From the NCBI RefSeq assembly GCF_002019765.1, contig NZ_KV917380.1, forward strand, positions 1,631,858-1,695,857: 64,000 bases of DNA, read 5' to 3'. The notes under the pieces are model-generated. The model made no database searches. It saw only the letters and a program-made list of their open reading frames with translations, and had not been told where the DNA came from. Origin of the DNA: Shouchella oshimensis (lineage in GTDB: Bacteria > Bacillota > Bacilli > Bacillales > Bacillaceae_D). Numbering within the stretch: the first letter of the stretch is position 1; every line of letters begins with the position of its first letter. The translations under genes were made by a program, and so were the position numbers. This document shows, piece by piece, positions 50,803 to 60,758 of the stretch.

Positions 50803-52737
50803 GTGCGCGTTTCAAATGTAACAGTTAGGAAACGGCTGCTATTGTTATTTGTTGTAGGAATTGTCGTGTTTACAGTCATTGGAGCACGTCTAGGGTATGT
50901 TCAGTTCGGACAAGGTTTATGGCTTACTGAAAAAGCAGAGGATTCTTGGGGGAGAGATATTCCGTTTGAACCAAAGCGAGGCGATATACTAGATCGAAAT
51001 GATGTCGAATTAGCAACGAATATTAGTACGCCTTCCATTATTATTTTTCCAAGACAGATAAAAGACCCTGCAGATGCAGCAGAAAAATTAGCATCCGTAT
51101 TAAATGCAAATAAGGACGAGGTATACGAAGATTTAACGAAAAAAGAAAGTAAAGTGTATATTCGCCCAGAAGGACAAAAAATGGACCAACAAACAGTGCA
51201 AGAGGTGCGAAGTTTAAATATAGAAGGCATTTATATAGCAGAAGACTCGAAGCGTCACTATCCCTTTGGGAGTTATTTATCCCATGTACTTGGATTTGCA
51301 GGCATCGACAATCAAGGTCTAACAGGTTTAGAATTCGTCTATGATGAAAAGTTAAAAGGTACAGAGGGGTATGTATCCTTTTATTCAACGGCTAAAAATA
51401 CAAAAATGCCAAATTTAGCTGATGAATATACAGCTCCAATTAATGGCTTAAATTTAAAATTAACAATTGATAGTCGTGTTCAAACGATTGTGGAACGGGA
51501 GTTAGATATTGCAGAAGCAAAGTATAATCCAGATGGAGCGATAGCCATTGCGATGAATCCAAAAAATGGTGAGATTCTAGCAATGAGCAGTCGACCACAC
51601 TTTAACCCGGAAAACTATCGAGATGTTCCAGCTGAAATATACAATCAAAATAAGCCTGTCTGGATGCAGTATGAGCCTGGTTCAACGTTTAAATTAATTA
51701 CCCTTGCAGCGGCGTTAGAAGAAGATGTCGTTGATCTAGACAATGATCACTTCTACGACCCTGGTTACGTAGATGTAGCAGGTACAAAGCTCCACTGTTG
51801 GAAACGAGGAGGGCACGGTTCACAAACGTTCTTAGAAGTTGTGCAAAATTCATGTAACCCAGGATTTGTTGAACTTGGTCAACGCTTAGGTACTGATCGA
51901 TTGTTTGATTATATTGAAGACTTCGGGTTCGGTCAAAAGACCGGCGTTGATTTACAAGGTGAAGCGAAAGGCATCTTGTTTAATCGTGAACGTGTAGGTC
52001 CGTTAGAGCAAGCAACAACAGCCTTTGGTCAAGGGGTTGCAGTAACGCCGATTCAACAAGTGGCGGCAGTCGCAGCCGCCGTCAATGGAGGCTATTTGTA
52101 CGAACCTTACATTGCAAAAGAGTGGGTAGATGATGTCACAGGGGAGGTTGTTGAACGAAACAATCCGGTGATGAAACGACAAGTCATTTCGCCTGAAACA
52201 TCTGAAAAAGTTCGCTATGCGATGGAAAATGTTGTTGCCAAAGGCTCAGGTGGAAAAGCTTTTGTTGATGGTTACCGTGTTGGTGGAAAGACAGGTACGG
52301 CTCAAAAAGCTAAAGATGGTCGTTATCTAGAGAACAACTATATCCTATCATTTCTTGGTGTAGCCCCAATGGATGACCCAGAAATTATTGTGTATGTGGC
52401 AATTGATAATGCTAAAGGAGCCGTTCAATATGGTAGCCAAGTTTCCGCTCCAATCGCTGGGAAGATTATCGGGGATAGCTTAGAAGCAATGGGTGTTGAA
52501 AAAAGAAAAGATCAAATTGAAAAAGAACTTAAATGGGATGAAGAAGGTTTAGTAGAAGTACCAAATTTGTTAGGGCGAACGAAGAGGGACATTTATGAAT
52601 CTCATTATGAATTGCGCCTCTCAGCATCTGGTGAAGGGGAAGCTGTCGCCCGACAAGCACCTGAACCAGGTACAAGGGTTCCAAAAGATTCAACAATCCG
52701 TGTCTATATGGGTGACAAAACGAATGAGAACGACTAA
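50803..52737 (+). CDS. spoVD: SpoVD, sporulation-specific penicillin-binding protein
   Basis: A 644-aa class B PBP needed for cortex peptidoglycan, partner of SpoVE. The start is GTG at 50803 with GGGGGAG four bases upstream; the N-terminus MRVSNVTVRKRLL is the same as B. subtilis SpoVD. The longer frame from 50740 is not supported. One membrane helix (about 10-30); active-site S294 in STFK, then SCN and KTGTAQ. One C-terminal PASTA domain. The Cys pair reduced by StoA in B. subtilis (in LHCWKRGG and NSCNPGF) is present. Confidence 0.94.
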   Translation: MRVSNVTVRKRLLLLFVVGIVVFTVIGARLGYVQFGQGLWLTEKAEDSWGRDIPFEPKRGDILDRNDVELATNISTPSIIIFPRQIKDPADAAEKLASVLNANKDEVYEDLTKKESKVYIRPEGQKMDQQTVQEVRSLNIEGIYIAEDSKRHYPFGSYLSHVLGFAGIDNQGLTGLEFVYDEKLKGTEGYVSFYSTAKNTKMPNLADEYTAPINGLNLKLTIDSRVQTIVERELDIAEAKYNPDGAIAIAMNPKNGEILAMSSRPHFNPENYRDVPAEIYNQNKPVWMQYEPGSTFKLITLAAALEEDVVDLDNDHFYDPGYVDVAGTKLHCWKRGGHGSQTFLEVVQNSCNPGFVELGQRLGTDRLFDYIEDFGFGQKTGVDLQGEAKGILFNRERVGPLEQATTAFGQGVAVTPIQQVAAVAAAVNGGYLYEPYIAKEWVDDVTGEVVERNNPVMKRQVISPETSEKVRYAMENVVAKGSGGKAFVDGYRVGGKTGTAQKAKDGRYLENNYILSFLGVAPMDDPEIIVYVAIDNAKGAVQYGSQVSAPIAGKIIGDSLEAMGVEKRKDQIEKELKWDEEGLVEVPNLLGRTKRDIYESHYELRLSASGEGEAVARQAPEPGTRVPKDSTIRVYMGDKTNEND

Positions 52738-52825
52738 AATAAGAGACGTGTGTTTTATTACTCATTCATCTTTTAAACAAATAAACGTGGATAAGATTGA
52801 TTGTTGAACGTTGGAGGCAATAAAA

Positions 52826-54289
52826 ATGAAATTAAGCGAATTGCTTCATGGTATAAGAGGCATGAATACGTTAAATGTAAAGGAAGCGACAGTTGACATT
52901 CATCATATTGAAATGGATTCAAGAGAAGTCCGTCCAGGCACGTTGTTTTTCTGCATTAATGGCTATACTGTGGATGGTCATGATTTTGCACAAAGTGCTT
53001 ATGAAAAAGGGGCAGTTGCTATTGTTTCAGAACGCCCGTTAGATGTACCAATTCCAGTTTTCGTGGTTCGTGATACAAAGCGAACAATGGCGCAACTGTC
53101 GAATCGCTTTTACGATCATCCGACCAAGAAATTACAACTCATTGGTGTAACTGGTACGAACGGTAAAACATCGGTTACGCACATTTTAGAGCAGTTGTTT
53201 AAAGGTCAAAATCGTACAACTGGGTTAATTGGCACGATGTACACAAAAATAGACGATGTGTATATTGAAACAAAAAACACGACGCCTGAATCACTCGTTT
53301 TGCAACAAAGGTTTCAGGAAATGGTCGACAAACAGGTTGATACGGCATTAATGGAAGTATCCTCTCATGCTCTTCACTTAGGTCGAGTACGTGGGTGTGA
53401 CTTTGATATTGCCATCTTTACAAACTTGTCACCAGACCATATTGATTACCATCAATCAATGGATCACTATATGTATGCAAAGAGTTTACTGTTTTCACAA
53501 CTTGGAAACACTTATGAAGGAAAAACGGCCATTTTTAATGGCGACGATCAAGTGGCAGATCAACTAATTCAAATGACGACAGCTGATATTATAACGTACG
53601 GAATTAAAAAACAAGCGGACGTCATGGCGTCTAACATTCGGGCTGCTGCAACTGGAACCACATTTACGCTGACTGTATTTGGTGAATCGATTGAAGTCCA
53701 AACACGCTTAATCGGGCTGTTTAATGTCTACAACGTTCTAGCTGCTGTATCAGCTGCCTATGTATCAAACATTTCTCTTTCAGCGATTCAACAAGGCTTA
53801 GAAAGCATTGAAGGTATAGCTGGTAGATTTGAGGCGATAGACTCTGGTCAGGATTTTGCTGTTATTGTAGACTATGCTCATACACCAGATAGCTTAGAGA
53901 ATGTGTTGAAAACCGTACAAGACTTTGCGAATAACCAGATTCGAGTAGTGGTTGGTTGTGGGGGAGACCGGGATAAAACGAAGCGCCCTATTATGGGTGA
54001 AATTGCTGTGAAATATGCAGACGAGACCATTTTCACATCCGATAACCCGAGAACAGAAGATCCCAACACGATATTACAAGAGATGACGGCTGGATTAGAT
54101 CGAGATCAGTATCGCTTAATTGTAGACCGTTCAGAGGCGATCCATTACGCGATGAAACAAGCGAAAACGAATGACATAATCATTATAGCCGGTAAAGGCC
54201 ATGAGACCTATCAAGAGGTCGGTCGAGAACGTACGCATTTTGATGATCGTGAAGTAGCGAGGGCTGCATTAAAGGAGCGGATAAAATGA
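52826..54289 (+). CDS. murE: UDP-MurNAc-tripeptide synthetase (meso-DAP adding)
   Basis: A 487-aa Mur ligase adding meso-diaminopimelate to UDP-MurNAc-L-Ala-D-Glu. The P-loop is GTNGKT (110-115), and DNPRTEDP near the C-terminus is the DAP-recognition motif, so the wall is of the meso-DAP type. TTGGAGG with eight-base spacing points to the ATG at 52826; an upstream TTG at 52811 overlaps that site. The stop overlaps murF (ATGA). Confidence 0.95.
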   Translation: MKLSELLHGIRGMNTLNVKEATVDIHHIEMDSREVRPGTLFFCINGYTVDGHDFAQSAYEKGAVAIVSERPLDVPIPVFVVRDTKRTMAQLSNRFYDHPTKKLQLIGVTGTNGKTSVTHILEQLFKGQNRTTGLIGTMYTKIDDVYIETKNTTPESLVLQQRFQEMVDKQVDTALMEVSSHALHLGRVRGCDFDIAIFTNLSPDHIDYHQSMDHYMYAKSLLFSQLGNTYEGKTAIFNGDDQVADQLIQMTTADIITYGIKKQADVMASNIRAAATGTTFTLTVFGESIEVQTRLIGLFNVYNVLAAVSAAYVSNISLSAIQQGLESIEGIAGRFEAIDSGQDFAVIVDYAHTPDSLENVLKTVQDFANNQIRVVVGCGGDRDKTKRPIMGEIAVKYADETIFTSDNPRTEDPNTILQEMTAGLDRDQYRLIVDRSEAIHYAMKQAKTNDIIIIAGKGHETYQEVGRERTHFDDREVARAALKERIK

Positions 54290-55644
54290 TTGAAGCAAGA
54301 CTAGTTGAATCTGTTGCGAAGCGGACACGTCTACAGGATGGACCGGTTTCTTTTCATAGTGTCACAACCGATTCGCGAAAAGATTCAAACGCAGCTTTAT
54401 TCGTTCCGCTTAGTGGTGAACGGTTTAATGGACACCATTATCTCGACTCGGCGATTGCATCTGGAGCGATAGCGGCAATCTGGCAAGAACAGGAGCCTGT
54501 GCCTACGTCAATACCAGCGTCGTTTCAGCTTTATTTCGTGGATGACCCGCTACATGCTCTACAAGAATTGGCTCAGCTCTATCGAGATGAAATCAATCCA
54601 TATGTGATTGGGATAACAGGTTCAAACGGAAAAACAACCACAAAAGATATTGTATTCCAACTTCTTGGTGGTGAACCATTCGTCCATCGAACTGCTGGAA
54701 ACTTAAACAATCATATCGGAGTTCCATTAACGTTGCTTTCAATGCCTAAAGAATGTAAATTTGCCGTTGTAGAGATGGGGATGAACCATGCCGGGGAAAT
54801 TTCTTTTCTCTCAAAACTTGCAAAGCCAGATTTAGCTATTGTGACAAATATTGGAGAAGCCCATATCGAGCATTTAGGTTCAAGACAGGGGATTGCAAGC
54901 GCAAAGATGGAAATGTTAGATGGATTAAAACAAGACGGCTTCCTTGTGCTAGATGGAGATGAACCTTTATTAAATGGATTTCAGCAAGAGAAAACCGTTT
55001 CAATTGGGTTTAATCATCAAAATAAGGAAGCAATCGCAACGTTTCAGCCTAAAGCAGATGGCTTTACTTTTTCATTTTTAGATGAAAAGGATTGGTATTT
55101 GCCTCTATTAGGTGAGCACAACGTCAAGAATGCTGCTTATGGCATATGGATTGCGCGTCAAGTTGGCTTTGCACCGGAAACGATCAAAGAACGACTAGCA
55201 AACGTTACGATTACAGGTATGCGTCTTGAGAAAGTAGCAGGACCAAATGGATCAACGTTCATTAATGATGCGTATAACGCAAACCCTAGTTCAATGAAGG
55301 CGGCAATTGAAACGATAAAATCATTACCTGAATTTAAGAGAAGAATTGTTGTATTAGGTGATATTTATGAACTAGGTCCAGATGAAGAAGCGCTTCATAG
55401 AAGTGTGGTAAGTGCGATTGATACACCGATTACCAACGTTGTTTGTGTCGGTGAAAAAGGCTATTGGATATATGATGAAGTAAAACAACAAAACGGGGCG
55501 ATTGCGGTTGAACATGTTGAGAACGTTTCAGATGTAGCTGAAACCATTCGACCCCTTTTGAATCATGACACCGTTGTATTGCTGAAGGCATCACGTCGTC
55601 TTGCTTTGGAGCAAGTGTTATCGGCTGTCAAAGGAGGCGCTTAG
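54286..55644 (+). CDS. murF: UDP-MurNAc-pentapeptide synthetase
   Basis: A 452-aa Mur ligase joining D-Ala-D-Ala to the tripeptide. [11 protein letters not shown] carries the P-loop, and EMGMNHAGEI is the family signature. NDAYNANPSSMKAA is in the C-terminal domain. It overlaps murE by four bases. In B. subtilis murF lies elsewhere, next to ddl; here it is inside the dcw cluster, as in E. coli. Confidence 0.95.
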   Translation: MIEARLVESVAKRTRLQDGPVSFHSVTTDSRKDSNAALFVPLSGERFNGHHYLDSAIASGAIAAIWQEQEPVPTSIPASFQLYFVDDPLHALQELAQLYRDEINPYVIGITGSNGKTTTKDIVFQLLGGEPFVHRTAGNLNNHIGVPLTLLSMPKECKFAVVEMGMNHAGEISFLSKLAKPDLAIVTNIGEAHIEHLGSRQGIASAKMEMLDGLKQDGFLVLDGDEPLLNGFQQEKTVSIGFNHQNKEAIATFQPKADGFTFSFLDEKDWYLPLLGEHNVKNAAYGIWIARQVGFAPETIKERLANVTITGMRLEKVAGPNGSTFINDAYNANPSSMKAAIETIKSLPEFKRRIVVLGDIYELGPDEEALHRSVVSAIDTPITNVVCVGEKGYWIYDEVKQQNGAIAVEHVENVSDVAETIRPLLNHDTVVLLKASRRLALEQVLSAVKGGA

Positions 55645-55647
55645 AAA

Positions 55648-56625
55648 ATGGAAGAGTGGACGTTACTTATTGTCCTATCGTTATCCTTTTTATTCGCGGT
55701 CATCCTTTGTCCTCTTTTTATTCCGTTTTTAAGGCGTTTAAAGTTTGGGCAAAGCATTCGTGAAGAAGGACCGAAATCACATCAAAAGAAAAGCGGTACA
55801 CCGACAATGGGCGGAATTGTCATTGTCTTATCGATTTTAGTGACATCCCTATTAATTGGTTTTGTCTTTTTTGAATTTACACCAGAATTGTTATTACTTA
55901 TGCTTGTTACAATCGGCTATGGGGTCGTTGGTTTTTTTGATGACTATTTAAAAGTTGCACGCAAACATAACCTTGGATTAACATCAAAACAGAAATTAGT
56001 TGGGCAACTGATCATCGCTGGCTTATTTTATGTAGGATTACTTTACATTGAACTAGATACAATAGTATCCATTCCTGGAACAGACATCGGTCTTGACATA
56101 GGGTGGTTTTATGCTGTACTTGTTGTGATTATGCTGCTTGCTGGAAGTAACGCAGTAAACTTAACAGACGGTTTAGACGGCTTATTATCAGGGACTGGCG
56201 CCATTGCTTTTGCCGCATTTGCGATACTAGCTTGGAGCACTGGCTTTATTGATGCAGCTTTATTTTCAACGGCTATTACTGGGGCTCTCCTTGGGTTTCT
56301 TGTATTTAATGCTCATCCAGCAAAAGTTTTTATGGGTGATACGGGTTCGTTAGCGTTAGGAGGAGCCATTGCAGGTATTGCCATTTTGACTAAGATGGAG
56401 CTTATGCTCATCATTATTGGTGGCGTGTTCGTCATTGAAACCTTATCCGTTATTATTCAAGTTATTTCTTTTAAAACAACTGGCAAGCGTGTTTTTAAGA
56501 TGAGTCCGCTTCATCATCATTATGAATTAGTCGGGTGGTCAGAGTGGCGTGTAGTTGTCACGTTCTGGTTACTAGGCGTAGTCTTTGCCATTATGGGAAT
56601 TTACATTGGAGTGTGGTTAACATGA
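55648..56625 (+). CDS. mraY: phospho-MurNAc-pentapeptide transferase
   Basis: A 325-aa membrane enzyme with ten helices, making lipid I from UDP-MurNAc-pentapeptide and undecaprenyl phosphate. Signature segments are [25 protein letters not shown] and the C-terminal PLHHHYE with the His cluster. Three bases follow the murF stop. The ATGA overlap with murD shows coupling. Confidence 0.95.
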   Translation: MEEWTLLIVLSLSFLFAVILCPLFIPFLRRLKFGQSIREEGPKSHQKKSGTPTMGGIVIVLSILVTSLLIGFVFFEFTPELLLLMLVTIGYGVVGFFDDYLKVARKHNLGLTSKQKLVGQLIIAGLFYVGLLYIELDTIVSIPGTDIGLDIGWFYAVLVVIMLLAGSNAVNLTDGLDGLLSGTGAIAFAAFAILAWSTGFIDAALFSTAITGALLGFLVFNAHPAKVFMGDTGSLALGGAIAGIAILTKMELMLIIIGGVFVIETLSVIIQVISFKTTGKRVFKMSPLHHHYELVGWSEWRVVVTFWLLGVVFAIMGIYIGVWLT

Positions 56626-57986
56626 AGCCTTTCCCACATGTAAATAAAAAGCAGGTGCTTGTGCTTGGTTTAGCAAAAAGCGGCATGGCTGCAGCAGTAG
56701 CTCTTCATAAATTAGGTGCTATTGTGACAGTAAATGATGGAAAACCAAGAGCGGAAAGCAAAGAAGTGGATGCACTAGAGGAAAAAGGGATTGAAGTTGT
56801 CTGTGGAGGTCATCCACTTCACTTACTTGATACAACTAGTTTAATTATAAAAAACCCTGGCATACCCTATTCCAACCTCTTAATCACTGAAGCCATGAAT
56901 CGAAATATTCCTATATGGACTGAAGTCGAACTTGCCTATCGCATTGCTGAAGCAGAGATTGTCGCAATAACCGGTTCGAACGGAAAAACAACAACGACGA
57001 CTCTCGTTCATGCCATGCTTGAGCATAGTGAAAGAACACCTTTAATTGCTGGTAATATAGGAACTGTAGCGACAAGTGTAGCCTTAGAAGCAACAAAAGA
57101 GAATGTGATGGTACTTGAACTGTCAAGTTTTCAATTAATGGGTACGGAGCAATTTAAACCTAAAGTGGCCGTCTGGCTTAATTTGTTTGATGCTCATTTG
57201 GATTACCATGGGTCAAAGGAATTGTATATAGAAGCAAAAGCGAAAGTGTATGAAAACATGACGAAAGAGGATTATCTTGTTTATTCTGCGGATGATCTCA
57301 TCGTTGCCAAGCATGTTCAGCAATCAAAGGCGACTCTTGTTCCTTTTTCAACGAAATTAGAGTTGCCAACAGGTGCTTATATAAAGGATAATGCGATTTA
57401 TTTTCGCGAAGAACGCATTTGCCCACTAGATGAAATTGTTTTACCAGGAGCTCATAATATTGAAAATATGCTTGCTTCTGTTGCAGCGGCAAAATTAGCT
57501 GGCGGGACCAATGCGCAAATAAAAACCGTACTAACAACGTTTACTGGCGTGAAACATCGACTTCAGTTCGTTGGTGACGTTCATGGGCGTAAAGTCTATA
57601 ACGATTCAAAGGCGACAAACATTTTGGCGACACAAGCTGCATTAGCCTCCTTTAAGCAAGATATTGTTTTACTAGCAGGTGGTTTGGATCGTGGGAATGA
57701 GTTTGATGAACTGAGCCCAAGTTTAACCCATGTGAAAACGCTCGTCGTTTTTGGTGAAACAAAAACAAAATTAACAGCTTTAGGGAACAAATTAGGAATT
57801 AACGTTGTACAGGCTATTGATGTACGAGATGCAGCGACAAAAGCATTTGAACATTCAAACGTAAAGGACGTTGTTCTACTTTCACCAGCATGTGCAAGTT
57901 GGGATCAGTACTCGACGTTTGAAGAACGGGGAGATGCGTTTTTAGCTACTGTTTCACAATTAAGTAACAGTCAATTAATGGAATAA
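56622..57986 (+). CDS. murD: UDP-MurNAc-L-alanine:D-glutamate ligase
   Basis: A 454-aa Mur ligase adding D-Glu. The N-terminal Rossmann-like [10 protein letters not shown] is followed by the P-loop [11 protein letters not shown] and NDSKATN. The ATG at 56622 overlaps the mraY stop. The frame can be read back into mraY, but the chosen start gives the family length. It is followed after three bases by the second 281-bp repeat instead of running directly into spoVE. Confidence 0.95.
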   Translation: MKPFPHVNKKQVLVLGLAKSGMAAAVALHKLGAIVTVNDGKPRAESKEVDALEEKGIEVVCGGHPLHLLDTTSLIIKNPGIPYSNLLITEAMNRNIPIWTEVELAYRIAEAEIVAITGSNGKTTTTTLVHAMLEHSERTPLIAGNIGTVATSVALEATKENVMVLELSSFQLMGTEQFKPKVAVWLNLFDAHLDYHGSKELYIEAKAKVYENMTKEDYLVYSADDLIVAKHVQQSKATLVPFSTKLELPTGAYIKDNAIYFREERICPLDEIVLPGAHNIENMLASVAAAKLAGGTNAQIKTVLTTFTGVKHRLQFVGDVHGRKVYNDSKATNILATQAALASFKQDIVLLAGGLDRGNEFDELSPSLTHVKTLVVFGETKTKLTALGNKLGINVVQAIDVRDAATKAFEHSNVKDVVLLSPACASWDQYSTFEERGDAFLATVSQLSNSQLME

Positions 57987-57989
57987 GGT

Positions 57990-58270
57990 AAAGAGGCTGG
58001 GACAAAAGTAGATAGACAGACCAAAATGACGAACATTCCTGAAAATAGGAATGTTCGTCGTTTGTTTTATAAGAAAATTAGCGAAAGGAGAATCCGAAGA
58101 CTCCTAGGGGATCAGCACGTGTCTGAAGACTCTGGAGTGGCGGTTTTCCAAGGAAGAGGCTGAGGCCGTGTCCCCGGAAAGCGAAGGATTCTCCTGTAGC
58201 GGTGCTACTCAGCATAGTTTAGACTATTCGTCTTTTCAACTACTACTTTTCGTTATGTCCCAGCCTCTTT
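57990..58270. repeat. 281-bp palindromic repeat element, copy 2
   Basis: Same length and 15-bp terminal inverted repeats as copy 1, differing at about 12 of 281 positions by eye. In this copy the internal 13-bp stem (from GACGAACATTCCT) and the 10-bp stem AGGAGAATCC/GGATTCTCCT are both perfect. The right end runs into seven T, so the terminal stem could also act as a terminator for murD. It splits murD from spoVE in the dcw cluster. No flanking target duplication is obvious. Confidence 0.9.
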
Positions 58271-58370
58271 TTTTCTTTACAACACTTTCAAGCATGTACA
58301 AATGTTTTGGACATGTTTTCTTTACCTCATTCATATAGTTAGGTAGTAGGGTACTTGCTGGGGGTGAACA

Positions 58371-59468
58371 ATGAATAAAGAAAGACAGGCGCCCGATTAT
58401 ATCTTAATTGTTGCAACGATTGTCTTGCTTAGCGTTGGCTTAATTATGGTATACAGTGCAAGTGAAGCATGGGCAACCTATCGCTTTAACGATTCGTTGT
58501 TTTTTGCTAAAAGACAATTATTTTTTGGAAGTGTAGGCGTCCTCTTGATGTTTTTTATTTCTCGAGTCGATTACTGGACGTGGCGTACGTATTCAAAGCT
58601 GTTACTAATTATTTGTTTTATTTTGCTTGTGCTCGTACTCATTCCTGGTGTTGGTCTTGTTAGAGGTGGGGCAAGAAGCTGGCTAGGAATTGGCGCATTT
58701 TCGATTCAACCATCAGAATTTATGAAAATTGCCATGATTATTTTTTTGGCAAACTTTTTAGCGGTGAATCAAAAGCGAATTGTCTTGTTTAGAAAAGGGT
58801 TATTACCGGCGCTCGCTTTTGTGATGGTTGCCTTTGGAATGATTATGCTCCAGCCAGATTTAGGGACTGGTACTGTTATGGTAGGAACGTGCGTTGCCAT
58901 GATTTTTATTGCGGGAGCAAGAGTAAAGCATTTTATGGGCTTGTTTTTAATTGGTGTAGCAGGATTTGTCGTTCTAATCATTAGCGCTCCTTATCGGATT
59001 AAACGGATTACGTCTTTTCTAGACCCTTGGGCAGATCCAATGGAAAGTGGCTTTCAGATTATCCAGTCTTTATTAGCCATTGGCCCAGGAGGGTTACTAG
59101 GAATGGGTTTAGGTGAAAGTAGGCAAAAATATTTTTATTTGCCAGAACCACAAACCGATTTTATTTTTGCTATTTTAGCAGAGGAACTAGGTTTTTTAGG
59201 CGGTTTATTTGTGTTGCTTTTATTTGGTATTATTTTCTGGCGTGGCGTAAGAATTGCTTTAGGTGCTCCTGATTTATTTGGTAGTTTCTTAGCCGCAGGT
59301 ATTGTAACGATGATTGTTATTCAAGTAATGATAAACATCGGCGTTGTTACTGGTTTAATGCCTGTTACCGGCATTACGCTGCCACTTTTAAGCTACGGTG
59401 GTTCATCCTTAACACTCATGCTGATGTCAATTGGTCTGCTAATTAATATTAGTAGACATACTCGCTAA
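58371..59468 (+). CDS. spoVE: SpoVE, SEDS-family glycosyltransferase of spore cortex
   Basis: A 365-aa membrane protein with ten helices that polymerises lipid II with SpoVD during sporulation. It is very close to B. subtilis SpoVE (366 aa) as remembered: LIMVYSAS, YWTWRTYSKLL, GARSWLGIGAFSIQPSEFMK and FFYLPEPQTDFIFAI-like KYFYLPEPQTDFIFAI. FtsW is longer (about 400 aa). GGGGGTG lies upstream of the ATG. The gene is isolated between the repeat and a terminator; a partial sigma-E -35 (TCATATA, 58331-58337) is present without a fitting -10. Confidence 0.9.
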   Translation: MNKERQAPDYILIVATIVLLSVGLIMVYSASEAWATYRFNDSLFFAKRQLFFGSVGVLLMFFISRVDYWTWRTYSKLLLIICFILLVLVLIPGVGLVRGGARSWLGIGAFSIQPSEFMKIAMIIFLANFLAVNQKRIVLFRKGLLPALAFVMVAFGMIMLQPDLGTGTVMVGTCVAMIFIAGARVKHFMGLFLIGVAGFVVLIISAPYRIKRITSFLDPWADPMESGFQIIQSLLAIGPGGLLGMGLGESRQKYFYLPEPQTDFIFAILAEELGFLGGLFVLLLFGIIFWRGVRIALGAPDLFGSFLAAGIVTMIVIQVMINIGVVTGLMPVTGITLPLLSYGGSSLTLMLMSIGLLINISRHTR

Positions 59469-59510
59469 TAATGTACCTTAAACAAATGGATAGATGGTGT
59501 CGATACATGT

Positions 59511-59541
59511 AGAGAGTTCGTTTTTTTGAACTCTCTATTTA
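59511..59541 (+). terminator. terminator-like hairpin after spoVE
   Basis: A 9-bp stem (AGAGAGTTC with GAACTCTCT) with an eight-base loop, followed by an A/T-rich but interrupted T tract. It lies where murG would be expected to begin. Confidence 0.65.
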
Positions 59542-59694
59542 TTATTCATAGAATTGTAAAGGAAATATATGATAAAATGCAGAAAACAACAGTAAAATAG
59601 GTTTTAAAAAAGTAAAATAGGGAATAGAAGCAGGTCTAAGATTAATTTGCTTGTATTCACTCATCAGCTGAATGAAGTAGTTGGAGGAATGAAT

Positions 59695-60456
59695 GTGAGT
59701 CATGATGAGAAAGTCATTTCTGTAAACGAAAGAATTCCGACTCTACAGGAAAAGCGACGACGCAAAGCGAACAAGCGTTTATTAAGTATAGTCGTATTGT
59801 TCTTTGTCTTAATGATGGTACTTGTGTACTTCCAAAGTCCATTGAGTGAAGTGAAATCCATACAAGTGAGTGGTAATCAGCTTTTAACAGATGAAGAGGT
59901 TCTCGAAGCTAGCGGTTTAAGTGAAGGAATGAATATTTGGAATATCGATCGGAACACTCGAATCGAGCAAACAACACAATTAAAAGAAGTGGAGTCCATT
60001 GAAATAAGCCGTCGTTTGCCATCTTCTCTTTTTATACAGGTAAAGGAGTATCCCCGGGTTGCTTATGTGTATAGTGAGGAAGGTTATTTGCCCCTTTTAA
60101 AAAATGGGCAAATCTTAGACACTGTACATGATAGTCAACTTGTTGGAGACGCACCTATATTGGTGGATTTTACTGAAGAATCATTGAGAGAGACAATTGG
60201 CGAACAATTAATGCAAACAGCGCCAGAGATTGTTAGTCGAATCTCGGAAATTATGTATACGCCTACTGAGGATGCACCAGAGGAATTAACCCTTTATATG
60301 ACAGATGGAATGGAAGTACGTACAGATTTATCTTCATTTGCAGAGTATATGCAGCCTTATCCGCAAGTGCATACACAAATCGATGGAGCACAGGATGGTG
60401 TCCTCTATATGAAAATGAGTCCCTATTTTAGGGAAAATGATACGGCTCAGGAGTAG
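59695..60456 (+). CDS. divIB: cell division protein DivIB (FtsQ)
   Basis: A 253-aa bitopic protein: a charged cytoplasmic part (KRRRKANKR), a membrane helix (about 30-50), then a POTRA domain (about 55-125, SEVKSIQVSGNQLLTDEEVLEASGL in two pieces) and a beta domain. It stabilises FtsL-DivIC at the septum. TTGGAGG is eight bases before GTG 59695 but only two before ATG 59689, so the GTG is preferred. It is the next gene after spoVE; murG and murB are missing. Confidence 0.9.
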   Translation: MSHDEKVISVNERIPTLQEKRRRKANKRLLSIVVLFFVLMMVLVYFQSPLSEVKSIQVSGNQLLTDEEVLEASGLSEGMNIWNIDRNTRIEQTTQLKEVESIEISRRLPSSLFIQVKEYPRVAYVYSEEGYLPLLKNGQILDTVHDSQLVGDAPILVDFTEESLRETIGEQLMQTAPEIVSRISEIMYTPTEDAPEELTLYMTDGMEVRTDLSSFAEYMQPYPQVHTQIDGAQDGVLYMKMSPYFRENDTAQE

Positions 60457-60655
60457 GAGTTTTGAAGGATTTTTCTACTCTTATTTCCTTGTGTTTCTGC
60501 TGTTTTTACGGTTAAAAGCTTTCGTGATCAGGTTCAGTACTCTATGTAACACATTCTTAATAAAGGATTGCTAGAGGTTTTGCCTTTTCACCTGTAAGAA
60601 CATGGTGTAGACTAAAGAGCAAGAGCCTTAAAACATACATAATGCTACGAGAATT

Positions 60656-60684
60656 AAAGGATTCTACTAACACTTGTCGAATAC
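60656..60684 (+). promoter_or_regulatory. sigma-H promoter before ftsA
   Basis: AAAGGATTC (60656-60664), 11-base spacer, GTCGAATAC (60676-60684). This matches sigma-H RnAGGAwWW and RnnGAATww at all core bases. In B. subtilis the ftsAZ operon has a sigma-H promoter used to raise FtsZ at the onset of sporulation. The 300-base region from divIB to ftsA holds no gene; ylxW, ylxX and sbp of B. subtilis are absent. Confidence 0.75.
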
Positions 60685-60758
60685 TGCTTGTGTGAATAAA
60701 AAAAAATGAAACTATTAAAGTTGAACACCATGATTGTGCAGATGAGGAGGTGCCATTG

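Noticed and set aside
50388..50879. 163-codon minus-strand frame across pbpB end and spoVD start
   Set aside because: Shadow of two well-supported coding regions and of the pbpB terminator stem.
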